DNA from: Saccharothrix syringae
GTDB lineage: Bacteria > Actinomycetota > Actinomycetes > Mycobacteriales > Pseudonocardiaceae
Direction: 5' to 3'
Length of the DNA stretch: 64,000 nucleotides
Assembly (NCBI RefSeq): GCF_009498035.1
Contig: NZ_CP034550.1
Location: 6,758,001-6,822,000 of the forward strand
Positions 28,384 to 38,536 of this stretch are shown here, one piece after another. Below the pieces are notes generated by a model. The model saw only the letters and a list, made by a program, of their open reading frames with translations. It had not been told where the DNA came from and searched no databases. The first letter of the stretch is position 1, and each line of letters starts with the position of its first letter. A program made the position numbers and the translations under genes.

Positions 28384-29190
28384 ATGGACGAGTCGCACCT
28401 GCGCAGGTGGCGCCCCCCGCAGTTGCCGGGGGTCGAAGTGGTGTCCGGGCGCATCCCGAACTACACCCGCCCGCGGTTCACCCTGAGCAGCGGCTACACG
28501 ATCAAGATCAGGCACCGGGGCGCCCCGCCGGCGGTGCGCTACCGCGGCCGGGACCAGGAGGCGGGCGCCGCGGGCGCGGTGACGGTGGTCGAGCCGGACG
28601 AGGTGGTGCAGGCGCTCGGCGGGCACGAGACCAGGGCGGAGTTCGACCTGCTGCTGGTGGACGCCGCACTCCTGCCGCGCGGCGCCTCCGGCCCGCCGCG
28701 GTTCCACCGGCTCGCCTACCCCGACCGCGCTCTGTTCGACGGCATCGCCGCACTGCACCGCGGCCTGGCCCGCGACGAGGACCAACTGGCCCTCCAGTCG
28801 GTCCTCGCCTGCCTGCTCGACGACCTCGTCACCCGGCACGCGACCGCTCCCCGCCCGACCGACCCGGCGCTCGGCCCGCCGGCGCTGCGGCGCGTCCGGG
28901 AGGTCCTGCACGACCGGCTGGACGCCAACGTCAGCCTCGACGAGCTGGCGACCGTGGCCGGGTGCGGCAAGCACCACCTGGTCCGCAGCTTCCGCCGGGT
29001 CTACGGCGTCCCGCCGCACCGCTACCGCACCCTGCTGCGGCTGGACCGGGCCATGGCGATGCTGGTGAGGGGCCGTTCGGTGGCGGACGTGGCCGCCGCG
29101 CTGGGCTACTGCGACCAGAGCCAGCTCAACCGGCACTTCCGGCAGGTGTTCGGCATGAGCGCGGGCGCCTACGCCAAGGCCGTGCGGTAA
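28384..29190 (+). CDS. AraC-family transcriptional regulator
   Basis: 268 residues. The C-terminal HTH pair is clear: ALRRVREVLHDRLDANVSLDELATVAGCGKHHLVRSFRRVYGVPPHRYRTLLRL followed by VADVAAALGYCDQSQLNRHFRQVFGMSAGAY. The N-terminal half fits the AraC ligand-binding domain, with an HxRGAPP strand. The ATG is used because homology begins there; its ribosome site is weak. It reads away from the neighbouring AraC gene, so the pair likely share a divergent promoter region and may cross-regulate. It marks the right edge of the peptide cluster, since the next sequence is a broken gene. Confidence 0.9.
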   Translation: MDESHLRRWRPPQLPGVEVVSGRIPNYTRPRFTLSSGYTIKIRHRGAPPAVRYRGRDQEAGAAGAVTVVEPDEVVQALGGHETRAEFDLLLVDAALLPRGASGPPRFHRLAYPDRALFDGIAALHRGLARDEDQLALQSVLACLLDDLVTRHATAPRPTDPALGPPALRRVREVLHDRLDANVSLDELATVAGCGKHHLVRSFRRVYGVPPHRYRTLLRLDRAMAMLVRGRSVADVAAALGYCDQSQLNRHFRQVFGMSAGAYAKAVR

Positions 29191-29238
29191 GGGTCCGTCG
29201 CCCCCCTGAAAATATGTGTTAAAAAGGAATGCCTGCCA

Positions 29239-29430
29239 CTGCGTGGAGCTGTTTTTCACGCCCCGGGCGATATCCGGGCGGAGGAACGCGAAAACCCCGT
29301 GATCCCCGCGCCGACGCGTGCGATCATTCGCGTGTCGGCCATCTGCGTGTGCGGTTCGGACCCGTGGGATTATCGCGGCGTCAACAATATGACGCAGCCG
29401 ACCCCGATGGACCACGAACACGTCGGTGGC
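29239..29430 (+). pseudogene. N-terminal remnant of a zinc-dependent alcohol dehydrogenase
   Basis: One reading frame gives about 64 residues that follow the N-terminus of a medium-chain zinc alcohol dehydrogenase: LRGAVFHAPGDIR, then NPVIPAPTRAIIRVSAICVCGSD, then DPWDYRGVNN and finally MDHEHVG. The CGSD zinc cysteine region and the GHE motif (here DHE) are in order and correctly spaced. It breaks off right after HEHVG, 26 bases before the stop of the next gene, and the first codon is CTG instead of ATG. The DNA just upstream is unusually AT-rich for this window. It is not a copy of the intact dehydrogenase at 62,868, which belongs to another subfamily. Confidence 0.75.
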
Positions 29431-29455
29431 GCTCCCCGGTGGTACGGCCTCCGGC

Positions 29456-32400
29456 TCACTGGACGTACACCGGGGCCGTGGAGCGGTTCAGCGGGTCGAT
29501 CACCACCACCGCGTACCGCTGCGGCCGGGGGCTGGTCACCGTATCCCGGACGACCGTCGTGGTACCGGTGATCGGCACCGGCGGCAGGGTCGCGGACGGC
29601 AGCGAACCGGGTGGGTGGATCCGGTGCACCGACACCAGGTACGGCGCGGTGGCGAAGCGGTGCGTCACCGGGGTGTTGGTCACGACGATCTCGTTGTACG
29701 CCGACCCCCACCGCACGGCGGCCCGGGGCACCAGGGCGTTCTCCGGGGTCAGCACGGTCGACGCGGGCGGTGAGGCCGGGCCCCACGACGCGATTCGGGG
29801 TCCGGGCGGCGTCCCGGCCGCCGGGTGGACCTGGCTCTCCGCCGGCGTGGCGCCGGCGGGCAGGTGGGGCTCGGCCGGGTAGCGCACCTCGGCCAGCCAC
29901 GTCAGCCGCACGTGCGCGGGCAGGCCCGTCGCCGGGCCGTCGACCACGGTGGCCGACCAGGTGTCGGCCGCGGTCCGGGTCAGGGGGATGTCGGTCTGCA
30001 CGACGGGCACGTACTCGGGGTCGTCGTTGGCAAGCCGGCCGCGGCGCAGCCGGGCCTGGGGCGTCCCGGTCGTCGCGGGCAGCCCGGTGGCGGTGATCGT
30101 CACGTCGACCCGGCCGTCCGCCCGGGGAGCCACGCGGACCAGGGGCGCGGGCGGGGTGTCGCCCGAGGGCACGGCCACCGGCGTCAGCCCGCAGGTCTCG
30201 AACCTCGTCTCCACGCCCGCGGCGGTCACCGGGACCACGCGGACGAACTGGACGTCGCGCAGGGAGCCCGGCAGCCGGTGGGCGAAGCGCACGACACCGT
30301 CGGGGTCGGCGTGCAGGGGTGTCGGCGTGACCAGGGTGAAGCGCCTGCGGTCGGTCAGCTGCGCCGAGCGCCCCCACACCTCGGCCGCGCGCACGCACCG
30401 CGGGCCCGCGCCGGTACCGCCGAGCCGCCGCTCGTCGCCCAGGTACACGCGGTAGCCCCACGCGCCGCCGCTCCACTCCAGGCCGACCTCGCTGTCGCCC
30501 ACCGGGTCCCGGTCGGCGGCGAACAGCAGGGTGGGCGCCACGAACAGCGGCGGGTAGGACCTCGGGTCCTGCACGGCGCGCTCCACCGCGGCGGGTGCCG
30601 AGGTCTGGCCCGCCGCGTCGGCCAGGCGGGCGGTGACGGGGATCGCGGCGGTCTCGCCCACGCCGAACGGGCGCACGGCCACGGTGGCGGTCACGGAGGT
30701 CGCGCCCGCGGGCACCGGGATGGCGGGCTGCTCCACGCCGTCGACGGTGAGCAGCGCCAGGGTGACCGGCGCGCCGCCGGGGCCGACGACGTCGCGGACG
30801 GGCAGCCGGCCCGGCAGGGTGCGGCCGGGCACGCCGACCCGGATCCGCAGCACACCGGGGGAACGCGGTTCGGTGCCCGTGCCCGGCGCGGCGGGCTGGT
30901 ACTCGGCTTCGACGCCGGGCGTCGGCGGGCCGGCGGTGGGCGGCGCCTGGGCGGTGACCACGGCCTGGTCGCTCCAGCGGCCGAACTCGTCGGCCCGCCA
31001 CAGGCCCCACGACGCGGACTGGCCGGGCACCGAGGGGTCGACGACCGCGCCCGAGTCGTTGTCGTCCACGTCCCAGTGGGCGACCAGGGCGAGCGCCCGG
31101 TTCACCGAGCCGACGCGGACCGTGCGGTGCAGCGAAACCGCCGGCGACAGCCTGGCCAGGCCGAGCATCCCGCCGGCGGCGGGGCCGCGCAGCGGGATCC
31201 GCTGCGTCCACCGCCGCTCGCCGGTCGTCACCCGCCAGACGGGCGGCGGCAGCGCGAGCGTGCCGGGCGGCGCCGGCCGGTCCGGCGGTGACTTGACGGC
31301 GACGGTCGCGCCCATCAGCGGCACGGCGGTCCATCCGTCGGCGGGGTGGGCGGCGCGCAGTTCGGCCTGGCGCTGCGCGGCCAGTGCCGACAGGCCGGGG
31401 TAGCGGCTGTGGAGGGCGGACACGACCGGGGAGGGCGGTGGGAAACCGGTGAGCAGCGAGCGCAGCGTGCCGCCCTCGTGCGCCCGGTCCAGCGGCAGCA
31501 GCCACAGCCCGGCGACCAGCCACAGCGTGCACGCCGACGCGGTGGTGGGCGGGTCCACGCGGGTGGCCAGCCCGAGGTGCCTGGCGATGGCCGGGTCCAC
31601 GGCCGAGGCGAGCAGCGCGGTCATGGGACCGACCGAGCCGGAGGCGTCCGCGACCGGGCCGCCGCCCAGGTCCACCGACGTGTCGACCGGCGGCGTGCCC
31701 TGGTCGGTGAAGCAGCGGTCCAGCCAGTAGCGCAGGCCCGACGGCGCGTCGGACAGCGCCTGCACCCGGCTCACCTCCTCGGCGGGCGAGAGCGCGACCA
31801 CCGCGCCGTCGGGCCGGTCGGGCGGGCCCAGGCGCCTGGCCGCGCCCTGCTCCACCCGGACGCGGGCGGCGGTCGCCGGGTCGGCGTCGGGCACGTACCA
31901 CGGTCCGGCACCGGTCGGCAGGCCGAACGACACCGCGCGGGCCGGGTCGACCACGATGTAGGGCGACTCGGTGCTCACGATCTCGACCAGGTCGACCGTG
32001 CCGGCGCCCCGCAGCCGCAGCAGGGTGAGGTCGGCGCCGCCGAACTCGTAGGGCGCCGCCGCGCGGCTCGCCAGCACCGTCGCCTCCCCGTCGGGGAGCC
32101 TGCTGGCCGGGTCGAGCACGTCCACCCGCAGCCCCGCGCCCCCGCTGGTGACCAGCCGCACGAAGCAGCACCGGACCGCCCGGAACGTCCACTGCCACCC
32201 GTGCACCAGCAGGTAGCGCACGTCGGACGGGCTGGTGGTGGTGAGGCCGCCGCCGGTCTTGAGCACCGCCAGGTCGGGGCCGAGCCACACGTGCGTGGAC
32301 GGCCGCTCCATCACGTCGGCCCCGGAGGCGCGCCACGGCGCCACGTCCACGCGGAACGCCGTGAACGGGTGCAGCGGGAACCCCAGCCGGGGCGCCACGT

Positions 32401-32608
32401 TCACCCGCAGGTGCGTGCCGTCGGGCAGCCACGGGTCGCCCGCCGCGGTGATCGCCGAGGCGCGCAGCAGGGTCGCCGGCGCCACCGCCGACCGGCCGCC
32501 GACCGCCGTCGGCACGACCCCGGGGTCGGCCCGGTCGCCCGCCACCGCGGCCGCCACGCCGCTCGCCACCGCGCCGCCCAGCAGCGCGCGTCGGGTGAAC
32601 TCCGCCAT
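29456..32608 (-). CDS. Large Tat-exported protein of unknown function
   Basis: 1,050 residues. The N-terminus FTRRALLGGAVASGVAAAVAG is a twin-arginine signal (T-R-R-A-L-L), so export in folded form is likely. The rest is long, rich in Pro, Gly, Val and Thr, with no enzyme motif I recognise. It reads as a chain of beta-sandwich-like modules, the last ones (about 780-1,050) resembling fibronectin/Ig-like repeats with ARLRRGRL and VRLTWLAEVRYP patches. The ATG shares one base with the preceding stop (TGATG), so it is translated together with the 1,709-residue protein. The two probably work as one system, perhaps at the cell surface; nothing more can be said from sequence. Confidence 0.85.
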   Translation of the reverse strand: MAEFTRRALLGGAVASGVAAAVAGDRADPGVVPTAVGGRSAVAPATLLRASAITAAGDPWLPDGTHLRVNVAPRLGFPLHPFTAFRVDVAPWRASGADVMERPSTHVWLGPDLAVLKTGGGLTTTSPSDVRYLLVHGWQWTFRAVRCCFVRLVTSGGAGLRVDVLDPASRLPDGEATVLASRAAAPYEFGGADLTLLRLRGAGTVDLVEIVSTESPYIVVDPARAVSFGLPTGAGPWYVPDADPATAARVRVEQGAARRLGPPDRPDGAVVALSPAEEVSRVQALSDAPSGLRYWLDRCFTDQGTPPVDTSVDLGGGPVADASGSVGPMTALLASAVDPAIARHLGLATRVDPPTTASACTLWLVAGLWLLPLDRAHEGGTLRSLLTGFPPPSPVVSALHSRYPGLSALAAQRQAELRAAHPADGWTAVPLMGATVAVKSPPDRPAPPGTLALPPPVWRVTTGERRWTQRIPLRGPAAGGMLGLARLSPAVSLHRTVRVGSVNRALALVAHWDVDDNDSGAVVDPSVPGQSASWGLWRADEFGRWSDQAVVTAQAPPTAGPPTPGVEAEYQPAAPGTGTEPRSPGVLRIRVGVPGRTLPGRLPVRDVVGPGGAPVTLALLTVDGVEQPAIPVPAGATSVTATVAVRPFGVGETAAIPVTARLADAAGQTSAPAAVERAVQDPRSYPPLFVAPTLLFAADRDPVGDSEVGLEWSGGAWGYRVYLGDERRLGGTGAGPRCVRAAEVWGRSAQLTDRRRFTLVTPTPLHADPDGVVRFAHRLPGSLRDVQFVRVVPVTAAGVETRFETCGLTPVAVPSGDTPPAPLVRVAPRADGRVDVTITATGLPATTGTPQARLRRGRLANDDPEYVPVVQTDIPLTRTAADTWSATVVDGPATGLPAHVRLTWLAEVRYPAEPHLPAGATPAESQVHPAAGTPPGPRIASWGPASPPASTVLTPENALVPRAAVRWGSAYNEIVVTNTPVTHRFATAPYLVSVHRIHPPGSLPSATLPPVPITGTTTVVRDTVTSPRPQRYAVVVIDPLNRSTAPVYVQ

Positions 32609-35600
32609 CAGACCTCCTCGGCGAAACGGGGCGCGGTGCCGCAGGTGCACAGCAGGTTGCTCGTCACGGCGGTGACGCCGCCGGTGGCCAGCGGCCGGTT
32701 CTCCTCGACGGTCAGCCGCAGGCCGGCGGCGGGCACCGCGGGCGCGGTCGTGCGCATCAGCACCCGGCACCCCGACCCGTCCCGCCACACCTGGTCGAAG
32801 GCGTTGAGCGACCGGATGCGCAGCCGGGGCGGCGCGCCGTCCGCGTCCCGGCCCATGCCCGGCCGCTCCAGGGGTTCCGGCGACTCCAGCAGCACACCGG
32901 ACAGCACCCAGCCGGTGCCGCTGCGCGCCCACAGCGCGCTGGTGCGGGCGCGGGGCGCGGGCCGCAGGTCCAGCCCGAGGTCGCGCAGCACGCGGGCGAG
33001 CAGGCCGTCGCCCACGCCCGGTGGCGGCAGGGTCGTCGGCGAGGTCACCGGCAGGTCGCCCGCGCGTCCCGCCGTGCCGGTGGCGACGAACCCCAGGTCG
33101 GCCCACTGCTCCAGGGCCGTGGCGTAGCGGGAGGTGGTGAACACCACGCCCGGCAGGCCGCGGCCGCCCGTGCCCTGCCCGCGCTTGCGGAACCACGCGG
33201 CCAGGTCGTAGGTCGCGCTGGGGTCGAGCTGCGCCTGCGGCACGAGCGACGCGCCGACCCCCGGGCGGCGGCACCACGTGCTGACGAGCGACAGCGCGTG
33301 CAGGCGCTGGTCGGCGCGGGCCAGCCGCCACGCCCCGATCATGGCGACCAGGCGGGCCGTGACGAGGTCGGGCTGCGCCGGCGCTCCCGGCTGGAGGTCG
33401 GTGCGGCGCAGGCGCAGCAGCGAGTCGTAGTCGTAGCGGCCGGCCAGCGCGGTGACGTGCCGCCGGCTGAAGGTCGCCGCCACCGGGTCGTCGTGGTACC
33501 AGAACCGGGTGCCGTCGCCGGGCAGGTAGCCCAGCAGGTACCGCTCCAGGTAGGCCGGGTCGAACCGGTCCACCGCGCGGAAGGTCGGCGCGAAGGTGCT
33601 CGCGGCGAACTGCGGCGGCCCGATCGCCGCCCGTCCCGGCGAGACCTCGGGCGCGGTGCGGAAGTAGTAGTCCGTGCTCGGCAGGGTTTCCGTGGGACGG
33701 GAACCGGCCTTGACCGTGATCGTGTTGGTGATCTTGTAGAGGGTGCCGGGCTTGAGCAGGTCGGTGTCGTCGTCCAGCGGCTTGTAGGACTCCGTGCTGC
33801 CGACCGTGGCGGTCTGCGACCGGGCCGCGTTGACCACGCCGGCCTCGGCCCTGGTGGCGGCGGTCGACGTGCGCACGCCGAGCAGTTCGACGCGGCTGCG
33901 CGCGTAGTAGTACACCCGGACGCCCGACTCGGCGGCGGACGTGGGCGGCGCGTAGCACTGGATCACGTGGTCCGGGGTCGGGGTGAGGGTGCTGACCCGC
34001 GTCCACGCGGTGTCGGTGGACCCGGAGTAGACGCGCAGGTCGACGTCGGAGGCGGGCGTCCGCACCCGCAGCCACAGGCGGGGCTCCACCAGCGGTTCGT
34101 CGAAGGTGAAGTGGCCCAGGGCGTACGTCGGCGCGCCGGTCACGCCGCGCCACTCGCCCTGCAGCGGGTGCGGCAGGACCAGCACACCGGGGAACACCCG
34201 GTCCGGGGTCGTCACCCCGCCGGGCACGGCCTGCGGTCCGCCGGGGTGCACCGCGGCGGGCAGGCCCGTCGCGCCGAACCACGACGCCCGCAGCGGCTCG
34301 CCGTCCAGCGTGAACACCGCCCGCGCGCCCACCCGGGGGCGGAACCGGTCGGGGGCCGGGGCTTCCGGCGGCAGCGCCCAGCCCGCCGCGGTGCGCCGCG
34401 CGTCGCCGCCGAGCAGCCAGCCGAACTTCGCGGAGGCCCACGTGTCGCACAGGTCGCGCAACGTCTCCACCGGGTCCGACGGCAGGCCCTCGCCGCCGTC
34501 GGCCAGCGTCTGGATCCACGGCAGCGGGTCGGTCGAGAGCAGGCTCAGGTGCCGCGCCGAGGTCAGCGTGTTGGGCGAGTCGTGGTCGGCGGCCGGGATC
34601 CACCAGGTGGCGTTCTGCTGCCGGGTCGGCACCACGTCGCCGTCCGCGGTGACCTCGACCAGGTTCAGCCGGGTCAGCGAGTACCTGTAGCGCAGCGAGT
34701 CCGTGCCCGCCTCGCCGGTGCTGGGGTTGACGGCGGTGCACAGGAACTGCCCCTCGGTGCCGGTGTCGTCGCGCGGGCCCGTGCTGAACGCCAGCACCGG
34801 CACCACATCCGGCCACACCACCGGCGCGTGGTCCGGGTCGGTGGCCGCGTCGTCGACCTTGCGGCCGTGGCGGTCGGCGAGCTGGACGCCGGTCAGCGGG
34901 CTGACCACCGGCGTCGGCGGGTCGCCGGTCGGGTCGCCGAGGTGGAAGTGGACGCAGCCGCCGAGGGAGAAGAACGCCAGGTCGACCTCGCCGCAGACGT
35001 GGAAGTCGACGAGGTGCCGGGTGCCGGGGCCGGCCTGCACCTTCAGCGCCGCGCTCGCCGACACCGACACCGGCCCGAGGTCCAGCGACCCGGCGAGTTC
35101 ACCCTCGGCGGCGAGCACGAGCGACTGCTCCTGCCCCTCGGCCGGGTAGGGCATGGTGCCGATGCCGGCGACCAGCGACGCGCTCATCTCCAGCCCCAGC
35201 GGCCCGAACCGCAGGTCGCGGTGCCAGCCCGCGCCCATGCCGACGGAGAAGCCGTTGAGGTCGCGGCCGTCGTCGTAGAGGTCGGGCAGGCCGTTGCCGT
35301 GGATCATGAGGAACGCCCACGCGTGCTCGTCGAGGATGTCGGGCAGGATCGTCAGCAGCACCGGCCCGGTGCGGCCGAGCTTGCCGTCACCGCCGATGTC
35401 GATGAACCAGTTCGCGTCGTGGGCCGGGAAGTGCGCGCCGATGGGCACGGTGAGGTCGAACAGCACCGGCACGTGGTAGCTGCCGCGCAGCCCGATGGTG
35501 AGGCCGTCGCGGTTGATCGCGAGCCCGCCGAGGTAGTTGATCACGGAGGTGTCGGGTGCCCGGCCGATCTCGCCCAGCGTCGGCCGCGAGCCGAACAGGG

Positions 35601-37737
35601 TGCCCTTGAGGCTCGCGTTGATCGCCACGTCGGGCACGCTGAGCGCGAACATCGCCCGTGCGGAGAAGGTGAACCCGAGGTCGGGGACGGTGCCCAGGAC
35701 CGCGCCGATGCCCAGGGTCGTGGCGCCCGGCTCGAACCGGGTGTGCCCGGGCAGCCGCGGGTCCCAGGAGAGCTGCCGGACCACGAGGTCGTCGCCCGGC
35801 GGCAGGGCGATGGCGGTGTTGGTGCCGAAGACGCCCAGGAACCCGAACACGCCCAGGCCCGTGGGGCCCAGCGGGATCGGCCCGGGCAGGTCGATGGCGA
35901 ACACCACGAGCACCTGGTTGCCGTCGGGGCCGTGGTCGGCGGAGAGCAGGTAGGCGTCGGTGGCGAGGTTGAGCGGCGGGATGGTCGCGGCCAGCCGCAC
36001 GTCGGTGATCGGGCGGCCGGTGTCCGGGTCGGTGACGATCCGCAGCTGACCCCTGCCCTCGATGACGTCCAGGCCGCCGCCCGCGCCGGGGAACGCCAGC
36101 GCCACCGCGAGCCCGCGCAGGACCACCGAGAGCGAGCCGCCGTCCACCGTCGCGCGGATGGTGGCGCCCTCGACCTTCACCGGCCCGAGGTCCAGCGCGA
36201 ACGCCAGGTCCACCTCGAACCACGTCGAGCCCTTGCCCGACCGGGTGCCCAGCACGTCGAACAGCGACCCGAGGTGCCGGACCTGCCAGCCGCCCGGGTC
36301 CTCCACGTCCACGCCCGCCGAGCGGTGGTCCAGGGTGTAGCGGTCCAGGCCGGACGCGGCCAGGTCCACCCGCAGCCGCACGCCCCGGAAGCGCACCCGC
36401 ATGGGCCTGGCCGGGTCCATGGCCACGCCGAACCCGCTGCCGCCGCCCACGGTCAGCGGCTTGACCAGGATGTCGGCGCTGTAGTCGACGGTGAAGTCGG
36501 CCTTCCCGGCCGTGGCGTAGCCGATGCCCACGCCGTGCACCACGACCCGGCCGTGGTCGGTGAGCAGGGCGCTGAGCCCGAGCGCGGCGACGAACAGGGC
36601 GTGCACCAGCGCGCCGCTGCCGTCGTCGCCGGGCCGCGGCGGCGGTTTCGGCGCGTCGGCCATGACCGCGGTGGCCAGCGCCGCGGCCGTGACGACCGCC
36701 TTGACGCCCGCCGACGCGCCCGGCCCGGCCTCCACGGAGATCAGCCCGTCCTCGCCCTCGGCGTCCATCGAGGCGGTGAACCCGACCACGGCGGGGCTCT
36801 GCCGCACGTCGCGGGCGTAGCGGACCCGGTACCGCACCGGGTTGCCGCCCCCGAGCACCACCTCGTCGTTCGGCACCGGCACGGTCGTGCCCTCGACCGG
36901 GAGCAGCGCCACGGCGTCGATCAGCGTCGGCAGCAGGTCGCCCAGGCGGGTGGCGCCCGGGTCGCGCCACTCGACGGTCGCGGTCAGCTCGGGACGGCCG
37001 TCCGCGGCGGGCAGCCGCGTGGTCACCGACGCGTCCACGCCGGCCGGGCTGGTCAGCGCCAGGCTCGCGGTGACGGTCGTGCCGCCGATGACCGGGACCC
37101 CGCGCGGCACGTACAGCTTCAACTCCGGGATGGACAGCCCGCGCCACGCCGGGGCGAGACCTGGCGGCGAGAGCGCCGGGTTGTCGTCGACCAGGATCAC
37201 GCCACCGGTGAACGCCATGCCGACACCGGTGGTGCCGAACAGCATCGCCGGCGGGTTGAGCCGCACCGTGATCAACTGGTCCTCCGCCAGCCCGGCGGGC
37301 AGCAGTCGCATCCGGACGGTCGACTCGGCCGTGCCCTCGACCCGCACGACCACTTCGCCGTCCACCCGCAGCCGCCCGGACAGCGGCTCCAGCCACTCCT
37401 GCCGGGCCGCGCCCGTGCCGTCGGACCGCGGCTCCGCCGGGACCAGCGCGGGCGTGGTCGGCAGGTAGCACAGCGGCCCACCGGTGCCCAGCAACGCGAT
37501 GTCGGCCCGCCACGCGGTCGCCGTCCCGCTGAGCGTGACCACGGCAGGGTGGCCGGTGGCCACCGTGAAGCTGAGGAAGCCGGGCAGCGGCGGGTTGACC
37601 AGGATCCGCCCGTCGAGCACGGACGAGGTCCGCTGCACCACCTGGTCGACCGACCGCAGGAACGCGTCCACGTCCGGCGGCACCAGCACCCGGTTCATGA
37701 CGCCCCGGGAATCGAGGTACTCCCGCAGATTTGCCAC
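32608..37737 (-). CDS. Giant beta-rich protein, DUF6603-like in part
   Basis: 1,709 residues without a signal peptide or clear membrane helix. The first 300 residues form repeated beta units (FLSFTVATGHPAVVTLSGTATAW). Residues about 330-960 are dominated by long strands with many Gly, Asp and Val, such as GLGVFGFLGVFGTNTAIALP, GDDLVVRQLSWDPRLPGHTRFEPG and ADHGPDGNQVLVVFAIDLPGPIPLGP. From memory this resembles the uncharacterised DUF6603 family; a profile search is needed. The last 600 residues have a different, mixed composition. The GTG at 37,737 follows a GGGGGAA site. It is the first gene of a two-gene unit with the Tat protein behind it. Confidence 0.8.
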   Translation of the reverse strand: MANLREYLDSRGVMNRVLVPPDVDAFLRSVDQVVQRTSSVLDGRILVNPPLPGFLSFTVATGHPAVVTLSGTATAWRADIALLGTGGPLCYLPTTPALVPAEPRSDGTGAARQEWLEPLSGRLRVDGEVVVRVEGTAESTVRMRLLPAGLAEDQLITVRLNPPAMLFGTTGVGMAFTGGVILVDDNPALSPPGLAPAWRGLSIPELKLYVPRGVPVIGGTTVTASLALTSPAGVDASVTTRLPAADGRPELTATVEWRDPGATRLGDLLPTLIDAVALLPVEGTTVPVPNDEVVLGGGNPVRYRVRYARDVRQSPAVVGFTASMDAEGEDGLISVEAGPGASAGVKAVVTAAALATAVMADAPKPPPRPGDDGSGALVHALFVAALGLSALLTDHGRVVVHGVGIGYATAGKADFTVDYSADILVKPLTVGGGSGFGVAMDPARPMRVRFRGVRLRVDLAASGLDRYTLDHRSAGVDVEDPGGWQVRHLGSLFDVLGTRSGKGSTWFEVDLAFALDLGPVKVEGATIRATVDGGSLSVVLRGLAVALAFPGAGGGLDVIEGRGQLRIVTDPDTGRPITDVRLAATIPPLNLATDAYLLSADHGPDGNQVLVVFAIDLPGPIPLGPTGLGVFGFLGVFGTNTAIALPPGDDLVVRQLSWDPRLPGHTRFEPGATTLGIGAVLGTVPDLGFTFSARAMFALSVPDVAINASLKGTLFGSRPTLGEIGRAPDTSVINYLGGLAINRDGLTIGLRGSYHVPVLFDLTVPIGAHFPAHDANWFIDIGGDGKLGRTGPVLLTILPDILDEHAWAFLMIHGNGLPDLYDDGRDLNGFSVGMGAGWHRDLRFGPLGLEMSASLVAGIGTMPYPAEGQEQSLVLAAEGELAGSLDLGPVSVSASAALKVQAGPGTRHLVDFHVCGEVDLAFFSLGGCVHFHLGDPTGDPPTPVVSPLTGVQLADRHGRKVDDAATDPDHAPVVWPDVVPVLAFSTGPRDDTGTEGQFLCTAVNPSTGEAGTDSLRYRYSLTRLNLVEVTADGDVVPTRQQNATWWIPAADHDSPNTLTSARHLSLLSTDPLPWIQTLADGGEGLPSDPVETLRDLCDTWASAKFGWLLGGDARRTAAGWALPPEAPAPDRFRPRVGARAVFTLDGEPLRASWFGATGLPAAVHPGGPQAVPGGVTTPDRVFPGVLVLPHPLQGEWRGVTGAPTYALGHFTFDEPLVEPRLWLRVRTPASDVDLRVYSGSTDTAWTRVSTLTPTPDHVIQCYAPPTSAAESGVRVYYYARSRVELLGVRTSTAATRAEAGVVNAARSQTATVGSTESYKPLDDDTDLLKPGTLYKITNTITVKAGSRPTETLPSTDYYFRTAPEVSPGRAAIGPPQFAASTFAPTFRAVDRFDPAYLERYLLGYLPGDGTRFWYHDDPVAATFSRRHVTALAGRYDYDSLLRLRRTDLQPGAPAQPDLVTARLVAMIGAWRLARADQRLHALSLVSTWCRRPGVGASLVPQAQLDPSATYDLAAWFRKRGQGTGGRGLPGVVFTTSRYATALEQWADLGFVATGTAGRAGDLPVTSPTTLPPPGVGDGLLARVLRDLGLDLRPAPRARTSALWARSGTGWVLSGVLLESPEPLERPGMGRDADGAPPRLRIRSLNAFDQVWRDGSGCRVLMRTTAPAVPAAGLRLTVEENRPLATGGVTAVTSNLLCTCGTAPRFAEEV

Positions 37738-38536
37738 CGGAATTCCCCCGTCCGGACGCGCGGTTCATTCCACCGACTTCCGATCCACCCCCGGTCCGCC
37801 ATTTGCCCCAGCGCGGCCGGGCCGCCGGCGGAACACCGGGCGACCAGTATTCCGGTCCCATTAGCGGGGCCGCTAGATCCGGTCAGCGCAATGCGCGGAT
37901 CGGACAATTACTGCGATCGCCGGCAATGATTCCGGCCCTGGGTCGGGTCGATAATGGCGTCGGCGCGGCACGCGTGACGCCCGGTAGGCAGCGTGCGCGG
38001 TGCGGGCAGCGTCATGGGCGGGTCAGTCCCGTGCTCAACCCGGTGAGCGGTCGCCGGGAACAGCTCCGCCTCCGCCCGGTTTTCGTGGTGGAGGCGCAGC
38101 AGTTCGTGCCTCGCCGCACCACCGGGAATGCGCCGCAAAACCGCGAACAGCGACTGCCGAACAACACCTCCGGCGAAATCCGACTCCCCACCCGCGCACG
38201 AACCAACCGCCCGAACGATTCAGGCGCCACCCGACGCTCCTCCGGCGCGGTGGACGCCCCGGAGGACACCCGGTTGCCCGACAGCACGTCCCCCCGGCCG
38301 CGCCGCGCGGGGAACTGCGTCGACCGGTTCCGGCGGGACGGGGCCGGGTGGCGGGGCGCGGTGAGCGGACGGGGGAACGGCGGCGCGGGCCCGGGTTTTC
38401 CGCTCCGGGAACCGGGGTGGGCCTCGGGTGCGCCGGATACCATCTCCGTCATCGGGTGCTCATCCCCATCAGGGCCCACATCGGCGTTCACGCCGTCCCG
38501 GCGGCACCGGCCAGGGACGAGAGCGAGGAGGAGCGC
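37738..38536. other. 800-bp intergenic region, no gene supported
   Basis: Separates the divergent giant gene (start 37,737) and the lectin gene (start 38,537). Its left half is less GC-rich and contains short AT-containing stretches (GGACAATTACTGCGATCGC near 37,900) that could hold promoters for either gene. Open frames exist here but have no homologous pattern, ribosome site or codon bias. No repeat longer than about 12 bases was seen. Confidence 0.6.

Noticed and set aside
29229..29882. Rightward open frame MPATAW...
   Set aside because: It is out of frame with the dehydrogenase remnant and overlaps the 3' end of a well-supported leftward gene.
33298..37929. 1,500-residue rightward open frame over the giant gene
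   Set aside because: Composition (His/Arg/Gln-rich) and lack of motifs show it is an antisense shadow.
37908..38138. Small leftward frame in the 800-bp gap
   Set aside because: No ribosome site, no recognised family and no codon bias.
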